Shown in pieces: positions 8,991-18,023 of a stretch of 64,000 bases of DNA. The notes beneath the pieces are model-generated. The model was not told the DNA's origin. It searched no databases and worked only from the letters and a program-made list of their open reading frames with translations. Origin of the DNA: Pseudomonas sp. 31-12 (GTDB lineage: Bacteria; Pseudomonadota; Gammaproteobacteria; Pseudomonadales; Pseudomonadaceae). A program made the translations under genes and the position numbers. The stretch spans positions 2,170,001 through 2,234,000 of the forward strand of contig NZ_CP029482.1 in assembly GCF_003151075.1 (NCBI RefSeq). The letters are read 5' to 3'. Within the stretch, counting starts at the first letter, position 1; every line of letters starts with the position of its first letter.

Positions 8991-10400
8991 ATGATCCGCA
9001 CCTATTTTGATGAGATGTACGATGCAGGCGGCCAGGTCCGCCCGCATTATCGGGAGTTTGCCCGTTGGCTGGCCGAGACGCCTGACGAGCTTTTGGCACA
9101 ACGGCGACGCGAGGCCGATCTGTTATTTCATCGCGCCGGGATTACTTTCACGCTCTACGGGGACGAGCAGGGCACAGAGCGCCTGATTCCTTTCGACACC
9201 ATCCCGCGCAGCATCCCCGCCAGTGAATGGCGGATCGTCGAGCGCGGCTGCATCCAGCGGGTCAAGGCGTTGAACATGTTCCTCGCCGACCTCTACCATG
9301 AGCAGCGCATCATCAAGGCCGGCATCATTCCGGCCGAGCAAGTGCTGGCCAACGAGCAATACCAGCTGGCGATGCAAGGGCTCGATCTGCACCGCGATAT
9401 CTACTCGCACATCTCCGGCGTCGACCTGGTGCGCGATGGTGACGGCACGTACTACGTGCTCGAAGACAATCTTCGTACACCCAGCGGCGTGAGCTACATG
9501 CTCGAGGACCGCAAGATGATGATGCGGCTGTTCCCCGAACTGTTCTCGGCCCAGCGCATCGCGCCGATCGATCATTATCCGAACCTGTTGCTCGACACCC
9601 TGAAAAGCTCCAGCCCGATCGATAACCCGAGCGTGGTGGTGCTGACGCCGGGTCGCTTCAATAGCGCGTTTTTCGAGCATGCCTTCCTGGCGCGGGAGAT
9701 GGGCGTCGAGTTGGTTGAGGGCGCGGACCTGTTCGTGCGTGACGACAAGGTGTTCATGCGCACCACGGACGGGCCGAAAGCCGTCGACGTGATTTACCGT
9801 CGCCTCGACGATGCGTTCCTTGATCCGCTGGCGTTCAACCCGGACTCGATGCTCGGCGTTCCAGGGCTGCTGTCGTCTTACCGCTCTGGCAACGTGGTGC
9901 TGGCGAATGCCATCGGCACCGGGGTGGCGGATGACAAGTCGGTGTATCCGTTTGTCACCGACATGATCCGTTTTTACCTGGACGAAGAACCGATCCTGAA
10001 GAACGTGCCGACGTTCCAGTGTCGCAATCCTTCTGAGCTTTCCCACGTACTGGCCAATCTTCCAGACCTGGTGGTCAAGGAAACCCAGGGCTCCGGCGGT
10101 TACGGAATGCTGGTGGGGCCGGCGGCGAGCGCGGCGGAAATCGAGTCGTTCCGCGCACGGATAAAAGCCAAGCCCCACGCGTACATCGCGCAACCGACGT
10201 TGTCGCTGTCGACCTGTCCGACCTTTGTCGAAAACGGCATCGCGCCACGTCACATCGACCTGCGTCCGTTTGTATTGTCTGGCCGCGAAACCCGGGTTGT
10301 GCCCGGTGGTTTGACCCGTGTTGCCCTGCGTGAAGGCTCCCTGGTGGTGAACTCATCCCAGGGCGGCGGCACCAAGGACACCTGGGTGGTCGAGGATTGA
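8991..10400 (+). CDS. circularly permuted ATP-grasp protein (DUF404/DUF407)
   Basis: A 469-residue cytosolic protein of the circularly permuted ATP-grasp family. Visible features are DLYHEQRIIKAG near residue 100, YVLEDNLRTPSGVSYMLEDR near 160-178, and the late nucleotide-binding stretch LVVKETQGSGGYGMLVGP around 361-378. Members are predicted amide-bond-forming ligases. It is the first gene of a three-gene operon with an alpha-E protein (12 nt downstream) and a transglutaminase-like protein, a conserved association. The substrate is not known. ATG at 8991 follows AAGGAG. Confidence 0.9.
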   Translation: MIRTYFDEMYDAGGQVRPHYREFARWLAETPDELLAQRRREADLLFHRAGITFTLYGDEQGTERLIPFDTIPRSIPASEWRIVERGCIQRVKALNMFLADLYHEQRIIKAGIIPAEQVLANEQYQLAMQGLDLHRDIYSHISGVDLVRDGDGTYYVLEDNLRTPSGVSYMLEDRKMMMRLFPELFSAQRIAPIDHYPNLLLDTLKSSSPIDNPSVVVLTPGRFNSAFFEHAFLAREMGVELVEGADLFVRDDKVFMRTTDGPKAVDVIYRRLDDAFLDPLAFNPDSMLGVPGLLSSYRSGNVVLANAIGTGVADDKSVYPFVTDMIRFYLDEEPILKNVPTFQCRNPSELSHVLANLPDLVVKETQGSGGYGMLVGPAASAAEIESFRARIKAKPHAYIAQPTLSLSTCPTFVENGIAPRHIDLRPFVLSGRETRVVPGGLTRVALREGSLVVNSSQGGGTKDTWVVED

Positions 10401-10412
10401 AGGAAGCTTGCC

Positions 10413-11363
10413 ATGTTAAGTAGAACTGCCTCGGATTTGTATTGGATGTCGCGTTACCTGGAGCGGGCGGAAAACCTCGCACGGATGCTCGACATCAGTT
10501 ATTCGCTGTCTCTGATGCCACAGGATGGTCGCGGCGACGGTCTGCACGAACTGGCCATGCCGCTGCTGATCACCGGCACCCTGGACGATTACCTCGAGCG
10601 TCACGGAGATTTGCACGCCGAACGGCTGCTGCATTTCTTCGCCCTGGACGCGGCCAACCCGGCGAGCATCTACAGCTGCCTCGGCGCGGCGCGGGCCAGT
10701 GCGCATGCGGTGCGTGGGCGAATTACTGCCGACATGTGGGAAAACATCAACGCCACCTGGCTGGAAATTCGCGGGATCGCCGAGCAAGGCTTGAGTCGCT
10801 ACGGCATGAGCCGTTTCTGCGAGTGGATCAAGGAGCGTTCCCACCTGTTCCGTGGCGCGTCCTACGGCACGATCATGCGCAACGATGCGTTCCGCTTCAT
10901 TCGCCTGGGGACGTTTATCGAACGGGCGGACAACACGTTGCGCCTGCTTGATGCGCGTTACGAAATGGCCGGCGATCAGGCCGAAGCGGTCAGCGATGGC
11001 ACGGCGCACGCGTATTACCAGTGGAGCGCTTTGTTAAGGGCGTTGTCGTCGTTCGAGGCCTACACCGAGATCTACCGCGACGCACCCGGCGCCCGGCATG
11101 TGGCCGAACTGCTGTTGCTGCGCGCCGATGTGCCACGTTCCTTGCGCGCCTGCACCGAAGAAATCGACCAGATCCTCGCCCAACTGCCGGGGGCCAATGG
11201 CCGTCCCGCGCAGCGTCTGGCGGCGGAAATGGACGCGCGTCTGCGCTACACCGGCATCAACGAAATTCTCGACGAAGGGCTGCACGCCTGGCTGACCGAA
11301 TTCATCCCGCTGGTGCGCCAGTTGGGTAACGCCATTCACAGTTCCTACCTGGAGGCTGCATGA
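10413..11363 (+). CDS. alpha-E domain protein
   Basis: A 316-residue all-helical protein opening MLSRTASDLYWMSRYLERAEN, the hallmark of the alpha-E (DUF403) family. It has no signal peptide and no known catalytic motif. Its gene overlaps the next (transglutaminase-like) gene by 4 nt (ATGA) and follows the ATP-grasp gene by 12 nt, so the three proteins are almost certainly made together. A role as partner or scaffold of the ligase is inferred from the constant gene neighbourhood only. Confidence 0.92.
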   Translation: MLSRTASDLYWMSRYLERAENLARMLDISYSLSLMPQDGRGDGLHELAMPLLITGTLDDYLERHGDLHAERLLHFFALDAANPASIYSCLGAARASAHAVRGRITADMWENINATWLEIRGIAEQGLSRYGMSRFCEWIKERSHLFRGASYGTIMRNDAFRFIRLGTFIERADNTLRLLDARYEMAGDQAEAVSDGTAHAYYQWSALLRALSSFEAYTEIYRDAPGARHVAELLLLRADVPRSLRACTEEIDQILAQLPGANGRPAQRLAAEMDARLRYTGINEILDEGLHAWLTEFIPLVRQLGNAIHSSYLEAA

Positions 11364-12169
11364 GACTTTCCATTAGCCACGAAACCACCTATCACTACGA
11401 AGATCAGGTGCGGGCGAGCATCCAGTACCTGCGACTGACACCCCACGACAGCGAACGCCAGCACGTGCTCAGCTGGCAACTCGACCTGCCGCGCCCGGTG
11501 CGTGCGCAACTCGATCCGTTCGGCAACATCCTGCACGTGCTGACCATGGACGAACCCCACGAGGCGATCATCATCGGCGCCCGTGGCCAGGTGGACATCG
11601 ATGAACTGCGCGAAGCGGAACATGAAAGCCAGTCGGCGTTGCCGTTCCTGCGCTTCACGCGCCTGACAGAAGCCGACGAGGCGTTGCGTGCGTTCGCTGA
11701 GAAAGAATGCAAAAAACGCCGGGATCGTACGGCGCTGATCGACTTGATGCATGGCCTGAATTCGCACATGACCTACACGCCGGGCTCAACCGAAGTCGAC
11801 ACTAGCGCCGCCCAGGCCTTCGCCGGGCGTTCCGGCGTCTGTCAGGACCACACCCACGCGTTCCTCGCGTGTGCTCGCAGCCTGGGCATTCCGTCGCGTT
11901 ATGTGTCGGGTTATTTGTACAGCGAGAACAGCGAACACCTGGCCAGTCACGCCTGGGCGGAAGCCTGGCTGGATGACGCCTGGTACAGTTTCGATGTGAC
12001 CAACGAACTGGCCCGCCCCGAGCGCCATTTGAAACTGGCCGTGGGCCTGGATTACCTGGACGCCTGCCCGGTACGCGGCATGCGCCGTGGCGGAGGGTGT
12101 GAGCAGATGCATGCAAAGGTGTTCGTGTCGCCGACGCCGATGCCGATTATCTCAGTCCAGCAGCAATAA
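11360..12169 (+). CDS. transglutaminase-like cysteine protease/amidase
   Basis: A 269-residue protein with an N-terminal bacterial transglutaminase-associated beta domain (residues 1-100: MRLSISHETTYHYEDQV) and a transglutaminase core. The catalytic triad is intact: C161 in SGVCQDHTHAF, H197 in SHAWAEAW, D212 in FDVTN. Such enzymes cut or exchange amide bonds, so this gene may hydrolyse or process a product of the ATP-grasp ligase encoded two genes upstream. No signal peptide, so cytosolic. Last gene of the operon; a REPIN follows 14 nt after the stop. Confidence 0.92.
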   Translation: MRLSISHETTYHYEDQVRASIQYLRLTPHDSERQHVLSWQLDLPRPVRAQLDPFGNILHVLTMDEPHEAIIIGARGQVDIDELREAEHESQSALPFLRFTRLTEADEALRAFAEKECKKRRDRTALIDLMHGLNSHMTYTPGSTEVDTSAAQAFAGRSGVCQDHTHAFLACARSLGIPSRYVSGYLYSENSEHLASHAWAEAWLDDAWYSFDVTNELARPERHLKLAVGLDYLDACPVRGMRRGGGCEQMHAKVFVSPTPMPIISVQQQ

Positions 12170-12183
12170 CCGCAGCACCACAA

Positions 12184-12281
12184 CCCCCTGTGGGAGCTAG
12201 CCTGCTAGCGATAGCGGACTGTCAGTCACAACTGTACTGACTGACGCACCGCTATCGCGAGCAGGCTCGCTCCCACAGGGG
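12184..12281. repeat. REPIN, GTGGGAGCTAGCCTGC type
   Basis: Arms CCCCTGTGGGAGCTAGCCTG and GCAGGCTCGCTCCCACAGGG with GATAGCG/CGCTATC inner parts; it separates two convergent genes, with the right arm 7 nt from a stop codon. Confidence 0.88.
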
Positions 12282-12288
12282 AATGGTG

Positions 12289-13095
12289 TCAGGGCTTAAC
12301 CTTGCGCCCGGCCATATGCTTCAAATACCCCACCAGCATTTCCAGATCCCCCTCCGGCAATACCGTCGCCGCAAACCCCGGCATCTTCGCCTGAGGCCAC
12401 TGCCGCAAGCTCTGCGGATCTCGAATGTAGCGCTTTAGAAAATCCGCCCCAAAGTACTCGGTCGGGTTAAACGGAATGTTCAAGTCCGGCCCGAACTGCG
12501 CATCCCCGGCACCGTTCAATCGATGGCAGGCCAGGCAATTCTTCTGAAACAACGCAAAGCCTTTATTCACCGGATCATCCGGCTTCAACGCAGGATCAGG
12601 CAGCAGGGCAGGGAAGCGCTCGGCCACCGGCGCCATGCGCTTGATGCTCGCCACTTGAAACGGCCATTGCTCAGGGCTGATGTTGCCGGCCTGCGGATCG
12701 ACCCAAACCAGATAAAACGGCCCGGCGCCGGGTTTCCCTTCGGATAAGGCAGGCCACGGCTTGGCCGGGTCTTCAATCGCCAGCCATGCGCGCGCGCCCT
12801 TGGTGTTCAGCAATGGCGCCGCCGACAGTTCTGCGGCAAACCCGTCCAGCGCCACGGCTTGCAGATGATCTTCAGGCTTGATGCCGGTCAACAATGCCGC
12901 CAACGGAACTGCGCGATAACTCATCTCCCGCTTGTAGGAAACGTCGTCGCTGATGATGATGGTCTGGGCCTGAGGGTGCTTGAGCAATTCCTCGGTCTGC
13001 CAGGTGCGACTGCTCGCGCCCAGCTCGAGATTGAGCTGTGCGGCATACAGAGGCGTGCTGAGCAGCAAGGCCCCGAACAGAATGAGCGTTTTCAA
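12289..13095 (-). CDS. exported monohaem c-type cytochrome with an N-terminal molybdopterin-oxidoreductase-like segment
   Basis: The C-terminal ~90 residues are a class I cytochrome c: haem site CLACH preceded by GFALFQKN, and a likely axial methionine in AKMPGF. The preceding ~165 residues (TEELLKHPQAQTI...LLTGIKPEDHLQAVALDG) recall the small sulphite-oxidase-like fold without cofactor ligands I can identify. A signal peptide is clear if translation starts at TTG 13095 (MKTLILFGALLLSTPLYAA). ATG 13110 would add five residues (MDGDH) that make an acidic, poor signal; I prefer the TTG. A periplasmic electron carrier is likely; its partner is unknown. Confidence 0.8.
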   Translation of the reverse strand: MKTLILFGALLLSTPLYAAQLNLELGASSRTWQTEELLKHPQAQTIIISDDVSYKREMSYRAVPLAALLTGIKPEDHLQAVALDGFAAELSAAPLLNTKGARAWLAIEDPAKPWPALSEGKPGAGPFYLVWVDPQAGNISPEQWPFQVASIKRMAPVAERFPALLPDPALKPDDPVNKGFALFQKNCLACHRLNGAGDAQFGPDLNIPFNPTEYFGADFLKRYIRDPQSLRQWPQAKMPGFAATVLPEGDLEMLVGYLKHMAGRKVKP

Positions 13096-13221
13096 ATGAT
13101 CGCCGTCCATGTCGTGGAAGTGCCGTAAAGGTTGGCACACCCACGCTGGCCCGGGTAGCGAACCAGTCACATTTTTAAGAGGGCGATATAAAAACCTGGC
13201 GCCGTATTATTTGAAGTCCGA

Positions 13222-13317
13222 CTAGCCGATCACCTTGGTCAGGTTCGGCAAAATCAACAACAGCGTAGTGGCGAAAAGAATGAGCCCGGCTTGACGTACT
13301 TTCGAATGCTTGAACAT
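13222..13317 (-). CDS. 31-residue membrane peptide
   Basis: A very short gene: MFKHSKVRQAG, one hydrophobic helix (LILFATTLLLILPNL) and a TKVIG tail. AAAGGCGG lies 7 nt before the ATG at 13317, which supports real translation and excludes the longer frame to 13425. Such basic-plus-one-helix peptides are usually inner-membrane mini-proteins. No family can be named. It precedes the cytochrome gene on the same strand by 126 nt. Confidence 0.6.
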   Translation of the reverse strand: MFKHSKVRQAGLILFATTLLLILPNLTKVIG

Positions 13318-13708
13318 GGCTTGACCGCCTTTATTGTTATTTCCTGATGCCTGCCTGCATATCTCCATGACGGCAGAGCGCTGAACTTCCTGTAAGACGA
13401 GTGCCTCGGCAAAACCCGACGACAACTTCGTATATGTTCACCTTAGAGCCCGCGTCACGCTTGGTTTAGATCCATTTCGTATGGTTTTATCACTTAAAGC
13501 TTTTAAAAACGCATGAGGCCTATTGCCAGCTTCTTGGGCGCCCGTCTGCTAGACAGCTTGGTGACGTGAATCGGTTAATCCACACTCGAACGACCGTCCG
13601 TCTGAGCGTGACCGTCAACGCCAGTGAGCGCTGCGGTCATTGAATCCATGGCGGCTCGGCCTAAGGTGGAAGCTCAGTATTTACTCACCGCCCAGGTTCG
13701 AGGACGTC
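13318..13708. other. intergenic region between divergent transcription units
   Basis: About 390 bases between the 31-residue peptide gene and the thiolase. The central part (13440-13510) is AT-rich and is the likely promoter zone. I see no tRNA, terminator or clear operator palindrome. Confidence 0.45.
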
Positions 13709-14914
13709 ATGACCCAAGCTTTGATTTTCGACGCGTTACGCACGCCCCGTGGCAAAGGCAAGGCCGATGGCGCCCTGCACAGCGTCAAACCGGTGAATCT
13801 GGTGGCCGGGCTGCTCACGGCGTTGCAGCAGCGCACTTCGCTGGATACCAGCCAGGTCGATGACGTGGTGCTCGGCTGTGTCACGCCGATCGGCGATCAG
13901 GGCTCGGACATCGCCAAGACCGCGGCACAGGTCGCCGATTGGGACGTCAGTGTGTCCGGCGTGCAGATCAATCGCTTCTGCGCTTCGGGGCTGGAAGCCG
14001 TGAACCTCGGCGCGATGAAAGTCCGGTCTGGTTTCGAAGATCTGGTGGTGGTCGGTGGCGTCGAGTCCATGTCCCGCGTACCGATGGGCAGCGATGGCGG
14101 CGCTTGGGCGCTGGATCCGGAAACCAATCTGCACAGCCATTTCACCCCGCAAGGCGTCGGCGCCGACCTGATCGCCACGATTGAAGGCTTCAGCCGCGAG
14201 GACGTCGATGCCTACGCGCTGCATTCCCAGCAAAAGGCAGCGCGCGCGCGGGCGAACGGCTCGTTCAACAAGTCGCTGGTGCCGGTGCAGGATCAGAACG
14301 GCATCATCCTGCTCGATCACGATGAGTTCATCCGCGCCGAATCCACCCTTGAAGGCCTGGGCAAGCTCAAGCCAAGTTTCGAGATGATGGGGCTGATGGG
14401 TTTTGACGCCACCGCGTTGCGCGTTTACAGCCAGGTGGAACGGATCAACCACGTCCACACCCCGGGCAACAGCTCCGGCATCGTCGATGGTGCCGCCCTG
14501 ATGTTGATTGGCTCCGAGGCCAAGGGCCGGGCGCTGGGTCTGCAGCCACGGGCGCGGATCGTCGCCACTGCAGTTACCAGCACCGATCCGACCATCATGC
14601 TCACCGGCCCGGCACCGGCCACTCGCAAGGCACTGGCCAAGGCCGGGCTGCGGGTCGAAGACATCGACCTGTTCGAGGTCAACGAAGCCTTCGCCTCGGT
14701 GGTGCTGAAATTCATCAAGGACATGGCCATCGACCCGGACAAAGTCAACGTCAACGGCGGCTCCATCGCCATGGGCCATCCGCTGGGCGCCACTGGCTGC
14801 GCGATTCTCGGCACGCTGCTCGATGAACTGGAAATCCGGCGCCTGCGCTATGGTCTCGCGACCCTGTGTGTCGGCGGCGGCATGGGCATTGCCACCATCA
14901 TCGAACGCCTCTGA
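13709..14914 (+). CDS. acetyl-CoA C-acyltransferase (thiolase)
   Basis: A 401-residue thiolase that cleaves 3-ketoacyl-CoA to acetyl-CoA and a shortened acyl-CoA. Active-site residues are C91 ([10 protein letters not shown]), the histidine of [10 protein letters not shown] and the cysteine of TLCVGGGMG near the C-terminus. ATG at 13709 has GAGG 6 nt upstream; the frame extending to 13640 is rejected. Coupled by a 25-nt gap to a FadB-like gene, it forms a two-gene beta-oxidation unit distinct from the main fadBA. Confidence 0.93.
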   Translation: MTQALIFDALRTPRGKGKADGALHSVKPVNLVAGLLTALQQRTSLDTSQVDDVVLGCVTPIGDQGSDIAKTAAQVADWDVSVSGVQINRFCASGLEAVNLGAMKVRSGFEDLVVVGGVESMSRVPMGSDGGAWALDPETNLHSHFTPQGVGADLIATIEGFSREDVDAYALHSQQKAARARANGSFNKSLVPVQDQNGIILLDHDEFIRAESTLEGLGKLKPSFEMMGLMGFDATALRVYSQVERINHVHTPGNSSGIVDGAALMLIGSEAKGRALGLQPRARIVATAVTSTDPTIMLTGPAPATRKALAKAGLRVEDIDLFEVNEAFASVVLKFIKDMAIDPDKVNVNGGSIAMGHPLGATGCAILGTLLDELEIRRLRYGLATLCVGGGMGIATIIERL

Positions 14915-14939
14915 GCCCCGACCTTAAGGAACAAGTGAC

Positions 14940-17084
14940 ATGACCGAAGCCATTCGTTACGAAAAAGGTCAGGACCAGATCGTCGTCCTGACCATCGACA
15001 TGCCGGGGCAGAGCGCCAACACCATGAACGCGGTCTATCGCGAGGCCATGGCCGCCTGCGTCGCCCGTCTGGTGGCCGAAAAGGACAGCATTGCCGGCGT
15101 GATCATCACCTCGGGCAAGAAGACTTTTTTTGCCGGCGGCGACCTCAATGAACTGATCAAGGTTGGCAAACCCGAAGCCAAGGCCTTTTACGACATGGTC
15201 CTGACGCTCAAAGGCCAGCTGCGCACCCTGGAAACCCTCGGTAAACCGGTGGTGGCTGCAATTAACGGTGCGGCGCTGGGCGGCGGCTGGGAAATCTGCC
15301 TCGCCTGCCATCACCGCGTCGCGCTGGACAATCCATCCGTGCAACTCGGCCTGCCGGAAGTGACCCTCGGTCTGCTTCCGGGGGGTGGCGGTGTAGTGCG
15401 CATGGTGCGGATGCTGGGCATTGAAAAAGCCTTGCCGTACCTGCTCGAAGGCAAAAAAGTCCGGCCGCAACAAGCGTTGCAAGCCGGTTTAATCGATGAG
15501 CTGGCAGCGGATCGCGATGAATTGCTGAGCAAGGCGCGAGCCTGGATTATTTCCAATCCGGCGGCCGTGCAGCGTTGGGACGTGAAGGGTTATCAGATTC
15601 CCGGCGGCACGCCGTCGAACCCGAAAGTCGCGCAAATGCTCGCCATCGCGCCGTCGATCCTGCGCAGTAAAACCCAGGGTTGCATGCCGGCGCCGGAGAA
15701 GATTCTCTGTGCCGCCGTTGAAGGCGCCCAGGTGGATTTCGACACCGCACACCTCATCGAAACCCGCTATTTCACGGAACTGACCACCGGCCAGATCTCG
15801 AAAAACCTGATTGGCACCTTCTGGTTCCAGCTCAATGAAATCAACGCCGGTGGCTCGCGGCCCAAAGGGTTTGCGCCTTTTGTCACGCAAAAAGTCGGTG
15901 TGCTCGGCGCCGGGATGATGGGCGCGGGCATTGCTTTTGTCAGCGCCTCGGCCGGCATCGACGTGGTGCTCAAGGACATCAACCTCGCGGCAGCGGAGAA
16001 GGGCAAGGCCCACTCGGCGGCGCTGCTGGACAAGAAAGTCGCGCGCGGCCAGATGCTCCCGGAACAGCGAGAGGCGATTCTGGCGCGGATCCACACCAGC
16101 GAAAGCGATGCGGACCTGGCCGGATGCGACCTGATTATTGAAGCGGTCTTCGAAGACCGTGAACTAAAAGCCAAAGTCTCCTCGGCGGCGCGAAAGGTCG
16201 TCGGCCCTACCGCCGTGATCGCCTCCAACACCTCGACCTTGCCGATCAGCGGCCTGGCCACCGCGGTGCCGGATCAAGCGAAGTTCATCGGTCTGCATTT
16301 CTTCAGCCCGGTGGAGAAAATGCCGCTGGTGGAAATCATCAAGGGCGCCAACACCAGCGACGAAACCCTGGCGCGCGGCTTCGATTTCGTCCTGCAAATC
16401 AAGAAAACACCGATTGTGGTCAACGACAGTCGTGGCTTCTTCACTTCGCGAGTGTTCGGCACCTTCACCAATGAAGGCATCGCGATGCTCGGCGAGGGCG
16501 TGAGCGCGCCGATGATCGAGACCGAAGCGCGCAAGGCCGGCATGCCGATCGGGCCTCTGGCGATCTCCGATGAAGTTTCCCTCAGCCTCATGAGCCATAT
16601 CCGCCAGCAAACCGCCAAAGACCTGCAAGCAGAAGGGAAACCGCTGATCGAGCACCCGGCGTTCGCCGTGATTGACTTGCTGCTCAACGAATACAAGCGG
16701 CCCGGTAAAGCCGCAGGAGGCGGGTTCTACGAGTACCCGGCCGGTGGCCAGAAACATCTGTGGCCCGAGCTCAAGACCCGTTTCGAGAAAGCCGACGGGC
16801 AGATTTCGCCAAAGGATGTGCGCGATCGCCTGTTGTTCGTGCAAGCCATCGAAACCGTGCGTTGCGTGGAGGAGGGCGTGCTGACCTCGACGGCGGACGC
16901 CAACGTCGGCTCGATCTTCGGCATCGGCTTCGCGGCCTGGACTGGCGGGGCGCTGCAATTCATCAACCAGTACGGCGTAAAAGACTTCGTTGCCCGCGCG
17001 CAATACCTGGCCCGGCAATATGGCGAGCGTTTTGCGCCGCCGGCGTTATTGCTGGAGAAAGCGGCCAAAGGGGAGACCTTCTAA
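14940..17084 (+). CDS. bifunctional enoyl-CoA hydratase / 3-hydroxyacyl-CoA dehydrogenase (FadB/FadJ-like)
   Basis: A 714-residue multifunctional enzyme. Residues 1-190 are a crotonase domain (oxyanion segments KKTFFAGGDLNEL and NGAALGGGWEICLA, then LPEVTLGLLPGGGG with the catalytic Glu). Residues ~318-500 are the NAD-binding half of the dehydrogenase (VGVLGAGMMGAGIA; HFFSPVEKMPLVEI), and ~500-710 the C-terminal dehydrogenase helices. It catalyses the second and third beta-oxidation steps and hands its product to the thiolase encoded upstream. Confidence 0.93.
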   Translation: MTEAIRYEKGQDQIVVLTIDMPGQSANTMNAVYREAMAACVARLVAEKDSIAGVIITSGKKTFFAGGDLNELIKVGKPEAKAFYDMVLTLKGQLRTLETLGKPVVAAINGAALGGGWEICLACHHRVALDNPSVQLGLPEVTLGLLPGGGGVVRMVRMLGIEKALPYLLEGKKVRPQQALQAGLIDELAADRDELLSKARAWIISNPAAVQRWDVKGYQIPGGTPSNPKVAQMLAIAPSILRSKTQGCMPAPEKILCAAVEGAQVDFDTAHLIETRYFTELTTGQISKNLIGTFWFQLNEINAGGSRPKGFAPFVTQKVGVLGAGMMGAGIAFVSASAGIDVVLKDINLAAAEKGKAHSAALLDKKVARGQMLPEQREAILARIHTSESDADLAGCDLIIEAVFEDRELKAKVSSAARKVVGPTAVIASNTSTLPISGLATAVPDQAKFIGLHFFSPVEKMPLVEIIKGANTSDETLARGFDFVLQIKKTPIVVNDSRGFFTSRVFGTFTNEGIAMLGEGVSAPMIETEARKAGMPIGPLAISDEVSLSLMSHIRQQTAKDLQAEGKPLIEHPAFAVIDLLLNEYKRPGKAAGGGFYEYPAGGQKHLWPELKTRFEKADGQISPKDVRDRLLFVQAIETVRCVEEGVLTSTADANVGSIFGIGFAAWTGGALQFINQYGVKDFVARAQYLARQYGERFAPPALLLEKAAKGETF

Positions 17085-17179
17085 GGGACGTATGACGCCT
17101 TCCGGGGCTTGCCTTGTCACGGTGTTTCGAGGCAGGCTCTGGGGTGTGCATTATTCCCATCACGTGTCAGGTATTTTTT

Positions 17180-17908
17180 ATGTCGTTACGCATCTGCATT
17201 CTGGAAACCGACATCCTGCGTCCAGAGCTGATCGATCAATATCAGGGTTACGGGCAGATGTTCCAGCATCTGTTTTCGCAGCAGCCTATCGCTGCAGAGT
17301 TCACGGTGTACAACGTGGTGCAGGGCGAGTACCCGAGTGATGATTTGACGTTCGATGCCTACCTTGTCACGGGCAGCAAGGCCGATTCCTTCGGCACCGA
17401 TCCGTGGATTGAAACCCTCAGGGCTTATCTGCTGACTCGCTATAAGCGCGGCGACAAATTGCTGGGCGTGTGCTTCGGCCACCAGTTGCTGGCGCTGTTG
17501 TTGGGCGGCAAGAGTGAGCGTGCGACCCAGGGCTGGGGCGTCGGCACTCACCAATACAAACTCGCTGCCAAGGCGCCGTGGATGAGTCCGGTGCGTGAAG
17601 AGCTGACGCTGTTGATCAGCCACCAGGACCAGGTGACGTCGCTACCGGAAAACGCCACCGTGATCGCGTCGAGCGATTTCTGCCCGTTTGCCGCGTACCA
17701 CATCAACGACCAAGTGCTGTGCTTCCAGGGGCACCCGGAATTCATTCACGATTATTCCCGTGCGCTGTTGGAGATTCGGCAGGAGGCGCTGGGCCAGCAG
17801 GTGTATACGAAAGGCGTGGCGAGCCTTGAGCAGGAGCATCACGGCACGACCGTTGCGGAGTGGATGATGCGGTTTGTGGCGCACAAGCCAGAAGCTAAAG
17901 CGGTTTAA
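17180..17908 (+). CDS. class I glutamine amidotransferase (GMP-synthase-like)
   Basis: A 242-residue stand-alone glutaminase-fold protein. The nucleophile elbow is LLGVCFGHQLLA with C98, and the His-Glu pair is in CFQGHPEF. It resembles the PA1742-type amidotransferases; no synthetase domain or neighbour is present, so the acceptor reaction is unknown (gamma-glutamyl hydrolase activity is an alternative). ATG at 17180 is preceded by a T-rich stretch with a weak AGG site; the frame reaching 17114 is less likely. Confidence 0.88.
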   Translation: MSLRICILETDILRPELIDQYQGYGQMFQHLFSQQPIAAEFTVYNVVQGEYPSDDLTFDAYLVTGSKADSFGTDPWIETLRAYLLTRYKRGDKLLGVCFGHQLLALLLGGKSERATQGWGVGTHQYKLAAKAPWMSPVREELTLLISHQDQVTSLPENATVIASSDFCPFAAYHINDQVLCFQGHPEFIHDYSRALLEIRQEALGQQVYTKGVASLEQEHHGTTVAEWMMRFVAHKPEAKAV

Positions 17909-17924
17909 AGCCGTGCAGTGAATG

Positions 17925-18015
17925 TGTGGCGAGGGAGCTTGCTCCCGCTGGACTGCGAAGCAGGCCCATTTTGGGGCAACTCCGTTGCCCAGCGGGAGCA
18001 AGCTCCCTCGCCACA
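17925..18015. repeat. REPIN, GAGGGAGCTTGC type
   Basis: Arms TGTGGCGAGGGAGCTTGCTC and GAGCAAGCTCCCTCGCCACA around a ~45-nt spacer; it lies between convergent genes, 9 nt from the corA stop. Confidence 0.88.
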
Positions 18016-18023
18016 AAAGCGTT

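Noticed and set aside
13640..13708. N-terminal extension of the thiolase
   Set aside because: The extra 23 residues are not thiolase-like and the ATG at 13709 has its own GAGG site.
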